Assembly: GCF_045277565.1 (NCBI RefSeq)
Contig: NZ_CP123584.1
Span: 744,001-808,000, forward strand
DNA length: 64,000 nucleotides
Reading direction: 5' to 3'
DNA from: Aliisedimentitalea scapharcae
Lineage (GTDB): Bacteria; Pseudomonadota; Alphaproteobacteria; Rhodobacterales; Rhodobacteraceae
Below the pieces are notes generated by a model. It searched no databases. It saw only the letters and a list, made by a program, of their open reading frames with translations, and had not been told where the DNA came from. Position 1 is the stretch's first letter, and each line of letters begins with the position of its first letter. This document shows, piece after piece, positions 10,480 to 19,900 of this stretch. Position numbers and translations under genes: made by a program.

Positions 10480-10510
10480 TGCCAAGCGCCACACCGGTGA
10501 ACACCAAAAG

Positions 10511-10541
10511 AAGGCCGCTCCAACCCGGAGCGGCCTTTTTT
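10511..10541 (+). terminator. Intrinsic terminator of tuf
   Basis: A perfect 9-bp GC-rich stem (GGCCGCTCC at 10513-10521, GGAGCGGCC at 10527-10535) with a 5-nt loop is followed by six T residues (10536-10541). Confidence 0.9.
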
Positions 10542-10667
10542 CATGCGGCGGCGACAGCGGGTTTGGGTTTCTGGGTACCCGTTCAACGGGGCGAGCTACC
10601 GTGGCGTTCTACTGGGCAGGTCGGTGCAGCAGGTCTAACCTGCACGGAAACCAAACCGGAGACACAG

Positions 10668-11297
10668 ATGAAGTTTTATGATTGCTCGACCGCCCCGAAC
10701 CCACGCCGGGCGCGGATGTTCATTGCTGAAAAGGGGCTTGATATCGACACCCAGGACGTGTCGATCGCCAAAGGCGAGCAACTGCGCCCGGAATTTCTGG
10801 CGGTCAACCCACGGGCAACAATCCCGGTTCTGGTGACGGATGAGGGACATGTTCTGACCGAGAACCTGGGCATTGCGGCCTATCTGGAGGCACGGTTCCC
10901 CGATCTCCCGTTGATGGGTCGGACGCCTGATGAAAAAGGGTTGGTTCTGATGTGGCATTCGATTGTCGAGCAACAGGGCGGCATGGCCGTCGCCGAGGCG
11001 TTGCGCAATACAAACCCGCATTTCAAAGACCGGGCTATTCCCGGACCCACAAATTTCCCTCAGATTCCTGCTCTCGCCGAACGGGGTTTGGCCCGGATTG
11101 ATCTGTTTTGGGATATTCTGGAAGACCGGCTGCAACAGAGCCGCTGGATCGCCAGCGATGCGTTTACCTTTGCCGATATCAGTGCGTTTGTTTTTGCGGA
11201 TTTTGCCCGGGTGGTCAAAAAGCGGATCCCCGAAGGCAATATTGCGTCGCTGGCGTGGTACGAGGCGATCCGATCGCGACCCAGCGCACAGCTATAG
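10668..11297 (+). CDS. Glutathione S-transferase family protein
   Basis: This 209-residue protein has an N-terminal thioredoxin-like GST domain (residues 1-80) with the cis-proline segment in NPRATIPVLV and the glutathione-contacting E-N pair in LTENLGIAAYLE, and an all-helical C-terminal domain. It probably conjugates glutathione to electrophiles or acts in redox repair; the substrate is unknown. The frame is open back to 10446, through the tuf terminator, but the ATG at 10668 gives the normal GST N-terminus (MKFYDCSTAPNPRRAR). A 6-bp inverted repeat (GCAGGT/ACCTGC, 10629-10643) lies just upstream and could be an operator. Confidence 0.9.
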   Translation: MKFYDCSTAPNPRRARMFIAEKGLDIDTQDVSIAKGEQLRPEFLAVNPRATIPVLVTDEGHVLTENLGIAAYLEARFPDLPLMGRTPDEKGLVLMWHSIVEQQGGMAVAEALRNTNPHFKDRAIPGPTNFPQIPALAERGLARIDLFWDILEDRLQQSRWIASDAFTFADISAFVFADFARVVKKRIPEGNIASLAWYEAIRSRPSAQL

Positions 11298-11524
11298 CGC
11301 GCTGATGCCAGACCGGGGCGGTGTGCCGGTGTTGCCCCGCCCAGTTGTTCCTCCCGGGCCAGTGTCCCCCCCCCACAGGGCCAGTGTTTTTCCTGTCCGG
11401 CGTATCCCCACGGGGTATCGTGACACAGTACAGTTGCGGCACTTGTTGGATCGGGCAGAGACAGACCAAAGGAGAGGCCCAAGCGATATGGCGATGTCTT
11501 TGCCGGCGTCGGACGCGTCGTCAC

Positions 11525-12115
11525 CTATCTGCATTTTACCGGATAGGTGGTGCGAAACTCGGACGTAGGATACACCTGTTTTGGGTCAAAACAGGTGACG
11601 CGACCGACACCCTGCACCCAATGCAGATGGGGATCTGAATATTCTTCGCCCCGTATTCGGGCTTTGGTCAGGGTTTCAAAATGGAGGTGCACCGCCATCC
11701 CCAACGCCCCGGTCGCCCCCATGGTTCCAATCTGTTGGCCGCGGGCAACCTGTGTTCCGGGTTCGACCTGCCGTGTTTTGAGGTGTTTATAGACCGTCAG
11801 ACGTTCGGCTCCGGTGTCATCAATCCCGTGGGACAGGACGATCCGATTTCCATAGGCTGGTTCATAAAAGGAAGCCTGCACCACGCCGGGTGCTGCTGCC
11901 AGAACCGGCGTGTGCAGTTTTGCCCAAATATCAATGCCCAGATGCTGTTTCGAACCGTCGTTGCGGTATTGCTCGGAAATATAGGGGGCGTTGGCCGGCA
12001 TGGTCACGGGAATCTCCGGGATATGCTGATCGTAATAGTCTGATTTTCCATAAAGTTTTTCCCGGTCGCATCCACCAAGGAGCCCAAGGGTCAAAGCCAG
12101 TAAAAGGATGCGCAT
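11525..12115 (-). CDS. M23 family metallopeptidase, lipoprotein
   Basis: This 196-residue protein has a lipoprotein signal peptide (MRILLLALTLGLLGGC, Cys16) and a LytM/M23 peptidase domain. The zinc motif pair HLGID (first His and Asp) and HLHFE (final His) is intact, as is the YGNRIVLSHG strand, so it should be an active peptidoglycan DD-endopeptidase or an envelope-remodelling enzyme facing the periplasm. It is shorter than most M23 proteins and has no LysM or coiled-coil domain. It is divergent from the methylated-amine operon, sharing a 141-bp intergenic region. Confidence 0.88.
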   Translation of the reverse strand: MRILLLALTLGLLGGCDREKLYGKSDYYDQHIPEIPVTMPANAPYISEQYRNDGSKQHLGIDIWAKLHTPVLAAAPGVVQASFYEPAYGNRIVLSHGIDDTGAERLTVYKHLKTRQVEPGTQVARGQQIGTMGATGALGMAVHLHFETLTKARIRGEEYSDPHLHWVQGVGRVTCFDPKQVYPTSEFRTTYPVKCR

Positions 12116-12178
12116 TCATATCTCCCCGAGATTTGTTGAAGATTTGCAAAACCGGGTCATCTGTGCAATCCAATAGTA

Positions 12179-12199
12179 CTAGACAGAAATGTCTAGACA
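12179..12199. promoter_or_regulatory. Palindromic operator candidate of the DMGDH-MttB-TetR operon
   Basis: CTAGACA-gaaa-TGTCTAG (12179-12196) is a perfect 7-4-7 inverted repeat, and its right half continues as the perfect 10-bp palindrome TGTCTAGACA (12190-12199). It is 58 bp upstream of the flavoprotein start. The operon's third gene is a TetR-type repressor, which usually binds such palindromes in its own operon promoter (inference). Confidence 0.55.
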
Positions 12200-12256
12200 G
12201 GGCTGTTGTCGCTCAATACGCTCGTGCCGACAGTGTGATTCCGGGGAGGAACAGGG

Positions 12257-14659
12257 ATGAAGTCTCATTATCGGGCCGTTGTGATCGGCGGCGGTGTGGT
12301 TGGTGCTTCGGTGTTGTATCATTTGGCCAAGATGGGATGGTCGGACGTCTGTCTGATCGAACGCAAGATCCTGACCGCTGGATCCAGCTGGCACGCGGCC
12401 GGTGGGTTTCACGCTTTGAACGCAGACCCCAATATTGCCGCCTTGCAAGCCTATACCATTGATTTGCTGGAAGAGATCGAAAAGGAAAGCGGTCAGCCGG
12501 TCGGTATGCACATGACCGGTGGGCTGACGCTGGCGGGGACGCCGGAACGCTGGGAATGGCTCCAGTCCGCATACCGTGTGTTTCAGACGATCGGTATCGA
12601 CGATTGTCGATTGGTCACGCCAGAAGAGGCTGTAGCGTTGAACCCGGTCATGTCCGGTGATGGTATTCTTGGGGGGCTTTGGGCCGATCGCGAAGGATAC
12701 ATCGACACCACGGGCACGGTCCATGCCTATGCGGGGGCGGCCAAGAAATACGGTGCCACGGTGGTCGAAAACAACCGGGTGATCGAGCTGAACCAAACGG
12801 CTGATGGGTGGCAGGTGGTCACCGAAAAGGGCACGATCACCTGTGAACATGTGGTCAATGCCGGGGGGCTCTGGGCCAAACAGGTCGGGCGCATGGCGGG
12901 GGTCGAACTGCCGCTGTCACCGCTGAACCACCATTATCTGATCACGGATACCATCCCCGAAGTGGCCGCGCTGGATCGTGAATTGCCAATGACTGTGGAT
13001 CTCGAAGGATTCACCTATATGCGCCAAGACCAAAAGGGGATGTTGGTCGGGATTTACGAGATCGACTATGATCACTGGATGGAGGACGGCGCGCCTTGGG
13101 AGTACGGGTTCGAGCTGCAGCAGGAGGACCTAGGGCGGATCGAAAACGAGCTGATGCTGGGATTTGAACGCTATCCGTGCCTGAATGATGTCGGGATCAA
13201 GACCTGGGTCAATGGTGCCTTTACCTTCTCGCCCGATGGCAACCCGCTGGTTGGGCCTGTGCCGGGCAAGCGCGGCTATTGGACGGCCTGTGCTGTCATG
13301 GCGGGTTTCTTGCAGGGTGGTGGCGTTGGAAAATCGCTGGCGGAATGGATGATCCATGGTGAGCCAGAGGCGGATGTCTATGGTATGGACGTGGCGCGTT
13401 ATGGCGATTTTGCCCAGAACAAACGCTATATCCGCGAAACCACCGGGCAGTTCTATTCGCGCCGGTTCGTCATGACCTATCCCAACGAACAACTGCCTGC
13501 GGGCCGACCGCTGAAAATGGCCCCTGCGCATGATGCGATGACGGCAGCAGGGTGCCAATGGGGATGCAGCTGGGATTTGGAGGTGCCGCTGTATTTCGCA
13601 CCGCAGGGGTTCGAGGAAACCCCGACGCTCAAACGGTCGAATGCGCATGACATCGTGGCCGAGGAATGCAAGGCGATCCGTGACGGTGTGGGCCTGTTGG
13701 ACATCACCGGTTTCTCCAGGTTTGAGGTCACAGGGGACAATGCCGAAAGCTGGTTGAACCGGATCATGGCATCCAGGCTGCCCGCTCCGGGGCGGGCCAG
13801 GCTGGCCCCGATGCTGGGCGAAAACGGCAAGCTCAAAGGCGATCTGACCGTGCTGAATTGGGGTGAGGGACGGTATTGGATCATGGGCAGCTATTACTTG
13901 CGTGCCTGGCATATGCGTTGGTTCAACGACCATATGGAGGATGGCGTCTCGGTACGTGATCTGGGCGAAGAAATCTGTGGATTTGCCGTGATTGGTCCCA
14001 AGTCGCAGGCCGTCGTTGAAAAATTGGCGGAACAGGACATCGGCACGTTGAAATTCATGGGCTGTGGGCAATTCGACATTAGTCTGGTGCAGGCGCATGT
14101 GGCGCGCATGTCGGTGACCGGCGAAAAGGGATACGAGATCAACTGTCGCTATGGAGATCATATCGCCCTCCGCCGGATGTTGCTGGATGCGGGCGAACGC
14201 GAAGGTATCCGCGAAGTCGGATTCAACGCCATGCTGTCGACCCGGATCGAAAAGAGCTTTGGGATCTGGTCGGCGGAATTCACCCAAGGTTATACGCCGG
14301 GCATGACGGGCATGGATCGCTGGATCGACTGGGACAAGGAGTTTGTCGGAAAACAGGCGGCGGTGGCCGAACGTGATGGGAACGGGCCAGCGCAGGTGCA
14401 GGTGACGCTCGAGGTGGACACACCGGACGCGGATGCCAGCGGGTATGAACCGATTTGGTCGGACGGTGCACGGGTGGGATTTGTCACGTCCGGGGCCTAT
14501 GGGCACCATACCGGGAAGTCATTGGCCATGGCGTTGGTTGATCATGACAAATCCGCAGAAGGCACCGAGCTGGGTGTGCATATCGTCGGTGTGGAACGTA
14601 CGGCGCGGGTGATCGCGGCGTCCCCCTATGATCCAACAGGAAAGGCGATGCGAGGATGA
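12257..14659 (+). CDS. Dimethylglycine/sarcosine dehydrogenase-like FAD oxidoreductase with GcvT domain
   Basis: This 800-residue two-part enzyme has an N-terminal DAO-type FAD domain with the Rossmann motif VIGGGVVGASVLYHL (residues 9-23) and SSWHAAGG, in which His46 matches the residue covalently linked to FAD in dimethylglycine and sarcosine dehydrogenases. The C-terminal half (about residues 440-790) is a GcvT-like folate-binding domain plus barrel. The family oxidatively removes an N-methyl group and passes formaldehyde-level carbon to tetrahydrofolate and electrons to ETF. It is first in an operon; its stop overlaps the next gene by 4 bp. The neighbouring MttB-family enzyme suggests a betaine or methylamine substrate, but which one is unknown. 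Confidence 0.9.
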   Translation: MKSHYRAVVIGGGVVGASVLYHLAKMGWSDVCLIERKILTAGSSWHAAGGFHALNADPNIAALQAYTIDLLEEIEKESGQPVGMHMTGGLTLAGTPERWEWLQSAYRVFQTIGIDDCRLVTPEEAVALNPVMSGDGILGGLWADREGYIDTTGTVHAYAGAAKKYGATVVENNRVIELNQTADGWQVVTEKGTITCEHVVNAGGLWAKQVGRMAGVELPLSPLNHHYLITDTIPEVAALDRELPMTVDLEGFTYMRQDQKGMLVGIYEIDYDHWMEDGAPWEYGFELQQEDLGRIENELMLGFERYPCLNDVGIKTWVNGAFTFSPDGNPLVGPVPGKRGYWTACAVMAGFLQGGGVGKSLAEWMIHGEPEADVYGMDVARYGDFAQNKRYIRETTGQFYSRRFVMTYPNEQLPAGRPLKMAPAHDAMTAAGCQWGCSWDLEVPLYFAPQGFEETPTLKRSNAHDIVAEECKAIRDGVGLLDITGFSRFEVTGDNAESWLNRIMASRLPAPGRARLAPMLGENGKLKGDLTVLNWGEGRYWIMGSYYLRAWHMRWFNDHMEDGVSVRDLGEEICGFAVIGPKSQAVVEKLAEQDIGTLKFMGCGQFDISLVQAHVARMSVTGEKGYEINCRYGDHIALRRMLLDAGEREGIREVGFNAMLSTRIEKSFGIWSAEFTQGYTPGMTGMDRWIDWDKEFVGKQAAVAERDGNGPAQVQVTLEVDTPDADASGYEPIWSDGARVGFVTSGAYGHHTGKSLAMALVDHDKSAEGTELGVHIVGVERTARVIAASPYDPTGKAMRG

Positions 14660-16185
14660 GCCGCAGACGAGGACGTGACCGCGCACGCGAGGCAGCAGCG
14701 TCGCCCCAGCGCAAGGTGGACTATCGAAACCTGAAAAACCCGTTTCCGCCGATGAATGCCTTTACCGAAGACCGGATCGAGGCGCTGCACGAGGCGTCGA
14801 TGACGGTGCTGGAAGAGCTGGGCATCAAGGTGCTTCTGCCCGAGGCGCGCAGGCTGTTTCGTGCGGGCGGAGCCAGGGTCGATGAGACCAGCGAGATGGT
14901 GTTCATTGGTCGTGACATGGTTGAGGCGGCGTTGTCCACGGCACCAAAGGCGATCCAGTTGCGCGCCGGGGCACGGCACCGTGATTTGGAGCTGAAGCTG
15001 GGCAATCTGGCGTTTCAACCCGGGGCTGGAGCCCCCCATGCCACTGATCTGGTGCGGGGGCGTCGTCCCGGAAGTTTGCGCGATTTTCAGGAAATGGTGA
15101 AAATCACCCAATCCTATGACGTTCTGCATATGGTGCCGCCTCTGGTCGAGGCACAGGATATCCCGATGCATCTGCGCCACTATGCGATGACGGAAACAGA
15201 ACTGTTGCTAAGTGACAAGATGCCGTTTCTATATTCGCGCGGCACCCCACAGGTGATGGACGGGTTCGAGATGATCCGCGAATTTCGTGGGCTGTCAGAG
15301 GAGGAATTCCAGGCAGAAAGCCATTGCTACACGATTATCAACACCAATTCGCCGCGCGTGATTGACATGCCGATGGCGCAGGGGCTGATCGATTTTGCCC
15401 GGGCCGGGCAGATGTCGGTTGTTACGCCGTTCACCCTGATGGGGGCAATGGCACCGATCACCGTGGCGGGCGCGATGGCGCTCAGCCATGCCGAAGCGCT
15501 GTCGGCGATCACCCTGACTCAATTGGCCAAACCCGGCGCGCCGGTGTGCTATGGCACCTTTACCAGCAATGTTGACATGAAATCAGGTGCGCCCGCCTTT
15601 GGCACACCAGAACATTTCAGCGCCTCTCTGGTCGCAGGGCAATTGGCCCGGCGTGTTGGATTGCCGTGGCGCTGTGCCGGGGGCAGTGCGGCCAATGTCA
15701 ACGACGCGCAGGCCGCCAATGAGACCCAGTTCGGGCTGTGGGGGTGCCTGATGGCCGGGGCGTCTGTGATCATCCATTCGGCCGGGTGGCTCGAAGGCGG
15801 GCTGACCGTGTCCTATGAAAAGATCATCACTGATCTGGAAGTGCTGCAGATGGTTGGTGAACTGTGCGCTGGAACCCCGGCGACGGACGCAGATATCGCA
15901 TTGGACGCTCTGCGCGAGGTGCAGCCATCGGGCCATTTCTTTGGCGCAACCCATACGATGGAGCGGTTTCAGGATCAGTTCTATGAACCGGTTGTGGCGG
16001 ATTGGTCGAACTTTGGCACCTGGACCGAACGGGGCAGCGTGGATGCAAACCATCGCGCGACAGGCGTCTGGCAGCGGGTAGTGGACAATTTCCAGCCACC
16101 ACAGCATGATCCGGATCGGGTGGATGCGTTGAAATCTTTCATCGCCCGTCGTACCGAACAAGGGGGAGCTGCCCCCGAAAGCTGA
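14656..16185 (+). CDS. Trimethylamine methyltransferase (MttB) superfamily protein, non-pyrrolysine
   Basis: This 509-residue protein aligns with the MttB superfamily along its length. The frame has no internal amber codon, so it lacks the pyrrolysine of true trimethylamine methyltransferases. Characterised non-pyrrolysine members (MtgB, MtpB, MtcB) demethylate quaternary amines such as glycine betaine, proline betaine and carnitine onto a corrinoid protein. The first 20 residues are very Arg-rich (MSRRRGRDRAREAAASPQRK), unlike the acidic rest. No corrinoid protein or reactivase gene is nearby. It overlaps the flavoprotein gene by 4 bp and is followed 9 bp later by a TetR regulator. Confidence 0.9.
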   Translation: MSRRRGRDRAREAAASPQRKVDYRNLKNPFPPMNAFTEDRIEALHEASMTVLEELGIKVLLPEARRLFRAGGARVDETSEMVFIGRDMVEAALSTAPKAIQLRAGARHRDLELKLGNLAFQPGAGAPHATDLVRGRRPGSLRDFQEMVKITQSYDVLHMVPPLVEAQDIPMHLRHYAMTETELLLSDKMPFLYSRGTPQVMDGFEMIREFRGLSEEEFQAESHCYTIINTNSPRVIDMPMAQGLIDFARAGQMSVVTPFTLMGAMAPITVAGAMALSHAEALSAITLTQLAKPGAPVCYGTFTSNVDMKSGAPAFGTPEHFSASLVAGQLARRVGLPWRCAGGSAANVNDAQAANETQFGLWGCLMAGASVIIHSAGWLEGGLTVSYEKIITDLEVLQMVGELCAGTPATDADIALDALREVQPSGHFFGATHTMERFQDQFYEPVVADWSNFGTWTERGSVDANHRATGVWQRVVDNFQPPQHDPDRVDALKSFIARRTEQGGAAPES

Positions 16186-16194
16186 GGAGCAAGC

Positions 16195-16869
16195 ATGGCC
16201 CGTTCTAAACCTGTTCTGCACCGGGATGATCCCAAGGCCGAGCCCTTGGTCGGAAATATCAAGGTCACGCGGGAGGATTGGCTGAACGTGGCCATGGACG
16301 TTCTGATTTCGGATGGGGTTGAACAGGTCAAGGTGCTGGCACTCGCGGACCGTATGGCCGTGTCGCGGTCGTCCTTTTATTGGTACTTCAAATCCCGGCA
16401 GGACCTGTTGGATGCGCTGTTGCAGCAGTGGGAGGAAACCAACACGGCGGGCATGGTCGCCATGGCCGAACGCGCCGCGCCGACCATCACGGCTGCGATC
16501 TGCAATGTTTTCCGGTGCACGGCCAATTCGGGGTTGTTCAATACGGCGTTGGACTTTGCGGTGCGGGATTGGGCGCGCCGCTCTGGCCCTGTGCGCAGTT
16601 TGCTGGACCGGTCGGACCAGCGCCGGATGGAGGCGCTGAGCCGGATGTTTGCCCGGTATGATTATCCGGAATTTGAAGCGGAAACCCGTGCCAAGGTGCT
16701 GTATTACATGCAGCTGGGGTATGATGTGGCACAACTGAACGAACCCAACGAAGAGCGTGTCGGGACAGTGCCCGAATACCTGCGCATCTTTACGGGGCGC
16801 GACCCGCAACCCGGCGAGGTGGAAGAGTTCCAGGCCTATGCCATGGAGCAGTGGAAACAAGCGCGCTGA
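16195..16869 (+). CDS. TetR/AcrR family transcriptional regulator
   Basis: This 224-residue protein has a TetR-type helix-turn-helix at about residues 22-70 (LADRMAVSRSSFYWYFKSRQ is the recognition region) and a ligand-binding C-terminal helical domain. It is the third gene of the flavoprotein-MttB operon, 9 bp after the methyltransferase, and probably senses a methylated amine or its breakdown product. Autoregulation through the palindrome at 12179-12199 is likely but unproven. The gene ends in a long inverted repeat shared with the convergent ior gene. Confidence 0.92.
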   Translation: MARSKPVLHRDDPKAEPLVGNIKVTREDWLNVAMDVLISDGVEQVKVLALADRMAVSRSSFYWYFKSRQDLLDALLQQWEETNTAGMVAMAERAAPTITAAICNVFRCTANSGLFNTALDFAVRDWARRSGPVRSLLDRSDQRRMEALSRMFARYDYPEFEAETRAKVLYYMQLGYDVAQLNEPNEERVGTVPEYLRIFTGRDPQPGEVEEFQAYAMEQWKQAR

Positions 16870-16907
16870 TCCATCGCGGTCGAACACGCGACGATGCGAT
16901 GGATCAG
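16866..16907. terminator. Long inverted repeat between convergent tetR and ior genes
   Basis: A perfect 12-bp stem (CTGATCCATCGC at 16866-16877, GCGATGGATCAG at 16896-16907) encloses an 18-nt loop that can itself pair GTCG with CGAC. It overlaps the TetR stop codon and ends 8 bp before the ior stop. There is no long T-tract, but its position suggests bidirectional termination. Confidence 0.6.
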
Positions 16908-16915
16908 ATTTGTGA

Positions 16916-19900
16916 TCATGCTGCGTTCCGGTCCAGATCGTTCAACAGATCCAAGGCCGTTTTGCGGGCCGCCTTTGCGGCCTGTTCGCGAACGGGCCCA
17001 TAGCCGCGAATTTCCATGGGCAGGGACAGGATCTGCTGCCAGGTCTCAACCGTCTGATCTGTGGCATCCCGCGCAGCCTGGGCAACCAGATCCTGATACC
17101 AGGCCAGCAGCGCCCGGTGCATGCGCGCTTCGCCGTGATAGGCAAAGGGATTCATGGCGGAGCGGCGGAGCCTCTTGCTTTGGGCAAGCAGCGACAGCAC
17201 CGGGGTCAGCCATTGCCCAAAGGCGCGTTTCAGCGGGCGACCGCGGGTGTCAGTCTTGCGGCTGAACAGAGGGGGCGCGAGATGATAGTTCACCCTGAAG
17301 TCGCCTGTGAATTCCTGGCCCAGACGATCCGTGAACAACGGGTCGGTCATCAGTCGGGCAACTTCGAATTCGTCCTTGTAGGCCATCAGTTTGAACAGAG
17401 ATCGGGCCGCCGGTTCGACCAGTGCCTCTGGCAGACCGGCCAATTGATCCGAATATTGCTTGGCATAAGCTGCATCTTGGTATCCGCTTAGAAACGCGAC
17501 GCGCCGGGCAATCATCTGGTCCAGCGTTTCCTCCTGATCCTCTGGTTCGGCATAGTGGCTGGACAGGCGTGCGGGGTCGGCGGCCAGCGCCCGCCCGATG
17601 GCAAAGGCCAGCTTGTTCCTGTCAATGGCGACGCCGTTCAGAACAATCGCCTGATCCAGTGCAATTTGGCTGACCGGGACCAGACCCCTTTGCCAGGCAA
17701 ATCCCAACATCATCACATTGGCCAGAACGGTATCTCCCAACAGGGTTTCTGCAACTTCGTTGGCGTCAAAGCCGCTCAGGTTTTCGGCACCGATCAAACC
17801 GGCGATCGCGTTGTGGCGCTCGGCGACCTTTAGCCGGGCGTCCCGGTGCAAGACCAAGTCTCCGGTGGGCATTTCGGCAGTGTTCAGCACCATACGGGTG
17901 CCGGGGCGGTAATGCGCGGATGCTTTGGGGGCCGAGCTGACGACCACGTCACACCCGATGACAGCATCCGCCGCGCGGGGATCTATGCGGACCTGGTTGA
18001 CGCCTGCGGGTGTCTCCGCCAGCCGGATATAGGACAACACCGTCCCGAATTTCTGGGCGAACCCGGTGAAATCCAGAACCGAAGCCCCACGCCCTTCGAG
18101 ATGGGCGGCCATGGTGATCAACTGACCAACGGTGACCACACCTGTTCCCCCCACTCCGGTGACCAACAGATCAAAGGCTGTGGTGAGAGGGGGGAGCTGT
18201 GGGGTGGGCAGGCCCTGAGTCAACTCGGCGACATCCAGTCCGGCGGGCTGACGTTTGCGCCGGGTGGCACCTTCGACGGTGACAAAGGACGGGCAGAATC
18301 CGTTCAGACATGAAAAATCCTTGTTACAGGAGCTCAGGTTGATCTTGCGCTTGCGCCCAAACGGGGTTTCCAACGGTTCGACGCTCAGACAGTTGCTCTC
18401 GACGGAACAATCGCCGCACCCTTCGCAAACCAGGTCATTGATAAAGGCAAACCGTTTGGGATCATCCATTGTGCCGCGTTTGCGGCGGCGGCGTTTTTCC
18501 GTGGCACAGGTCTGTTCATAGATCAGAACACTCACACCTTTGATCTCACGCAGCTCACGCTGGACGGTGTCCAGGGCGGCCCGATCATGAAAGCTGGTGC
18601 CCGCGGGGAAATCGGCACGGGTGAATTTGGCGATGTCATCTGACACCAATGCAATCCGGTCGACCCCTTCGGCGCGACACGTCTGGGCAATGCCCACGAC
18701 ACTGACGGGGCCGTCGACCGGCTGGCCCCCGGTCATGGCCACAGCATCATTATAAAGGATCTTGTAAGTGATGTTTGTGTCCGCAGCGACAGCCTGACGA
18801 ATGGCAAGAGACCCCGAATGATACCAAGTGCCTTCGCCCAGGTTCTGAAAGACGTGTTTGCCACCGTTGAATTTCGACGCGACAACCCAAGGTACGCCTT
18901 CGCCGCCCATCTGGGCGTAGCCTGCTGTTTCCCGGTCCATCCAACTGGCCATCACGTGGCACCCGATGCCGGATTTGGCGACACTGCCCTCGGGAACTTT
19001 GGTCGAGGTGTTATGCGGGCAGCCCGAACAGAAATAGGGGGTGCGGGTGGCTCCGGATATGTTCAGCAGGGTGGGCGGAGTATCGACCAGCGCCTTGGCT
19101 TTGGCGGGCAAGTTTTCTTCTGGGAAAAAACTGTCGAGCCGCGCAGCCACAATGGGGGCCAGCATCTGCGGATTCAACTCTCCGGTCCAGGGAACCAGCG
19201 GTTCCCCGTGGCTGTCGTATTTTCCAACCATCCTGTCCGGCTTGTTGCCGGGCCAGTCATAGAAATACTCCTTGAACTGACTTTCGATGATGCCGCGTTT
19301 TTCTTCGACGACCAGCACTTCCTTTTTGCCGTTTACGAACCGCAAGGCGTTGCGTCGTGCCAGTGGCCAGACCATGCCGACCTTGTAGATGTCGATTCCA
19401 AGACGGCGACAGGCGGCTTCGTCCAACCCCAACAGGCGCAGGGCTTCCATCAGATCCAGATGCCCCTTGCCGGTGGTGACAAAGCCGAATTTGGATTTTT
19501 CGGTGTCATAAACGCGCGCATCAATCGGGTTGGCTTCGGCAAAGGCGCGCACAGCCTTGAGTTTGGCCTGGATGCGGGTTTCGATTTCGGGGCTGGGCAG
19601 ATCGGCCAGACGCACATGAAGCCCACCAGGATAGTCGGGCAGATCAGGCAGGGTGAATGCCCGGTCGGGTTGCAGATCAACCGAACGAGCGCTTTCGACG
19701 GTTTCGGACACGGCCTTGAACCCGACCCAGGTGCCCGAATAGCGCGACAGCGCAAAGCCGTATTCGCCAAAGCTCAGAAATTCATCCACTGTGGCCGGGT
19801 TCAGCACCGGCATGAACCACGACATGAACGCCACATCCGACTGATGCGGCATGGATGAGCTGACACACCCGTGGTCATCTCCGGCCACCACCAGCACGCC

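Noticed and set aside
13130..14509. 459-codon antisense frame over the DMGDH-like gene
   Set aside because: His/Arg-rich shadow of the plus-strand gene. The sense frame has clear FAD and GcvT domains.
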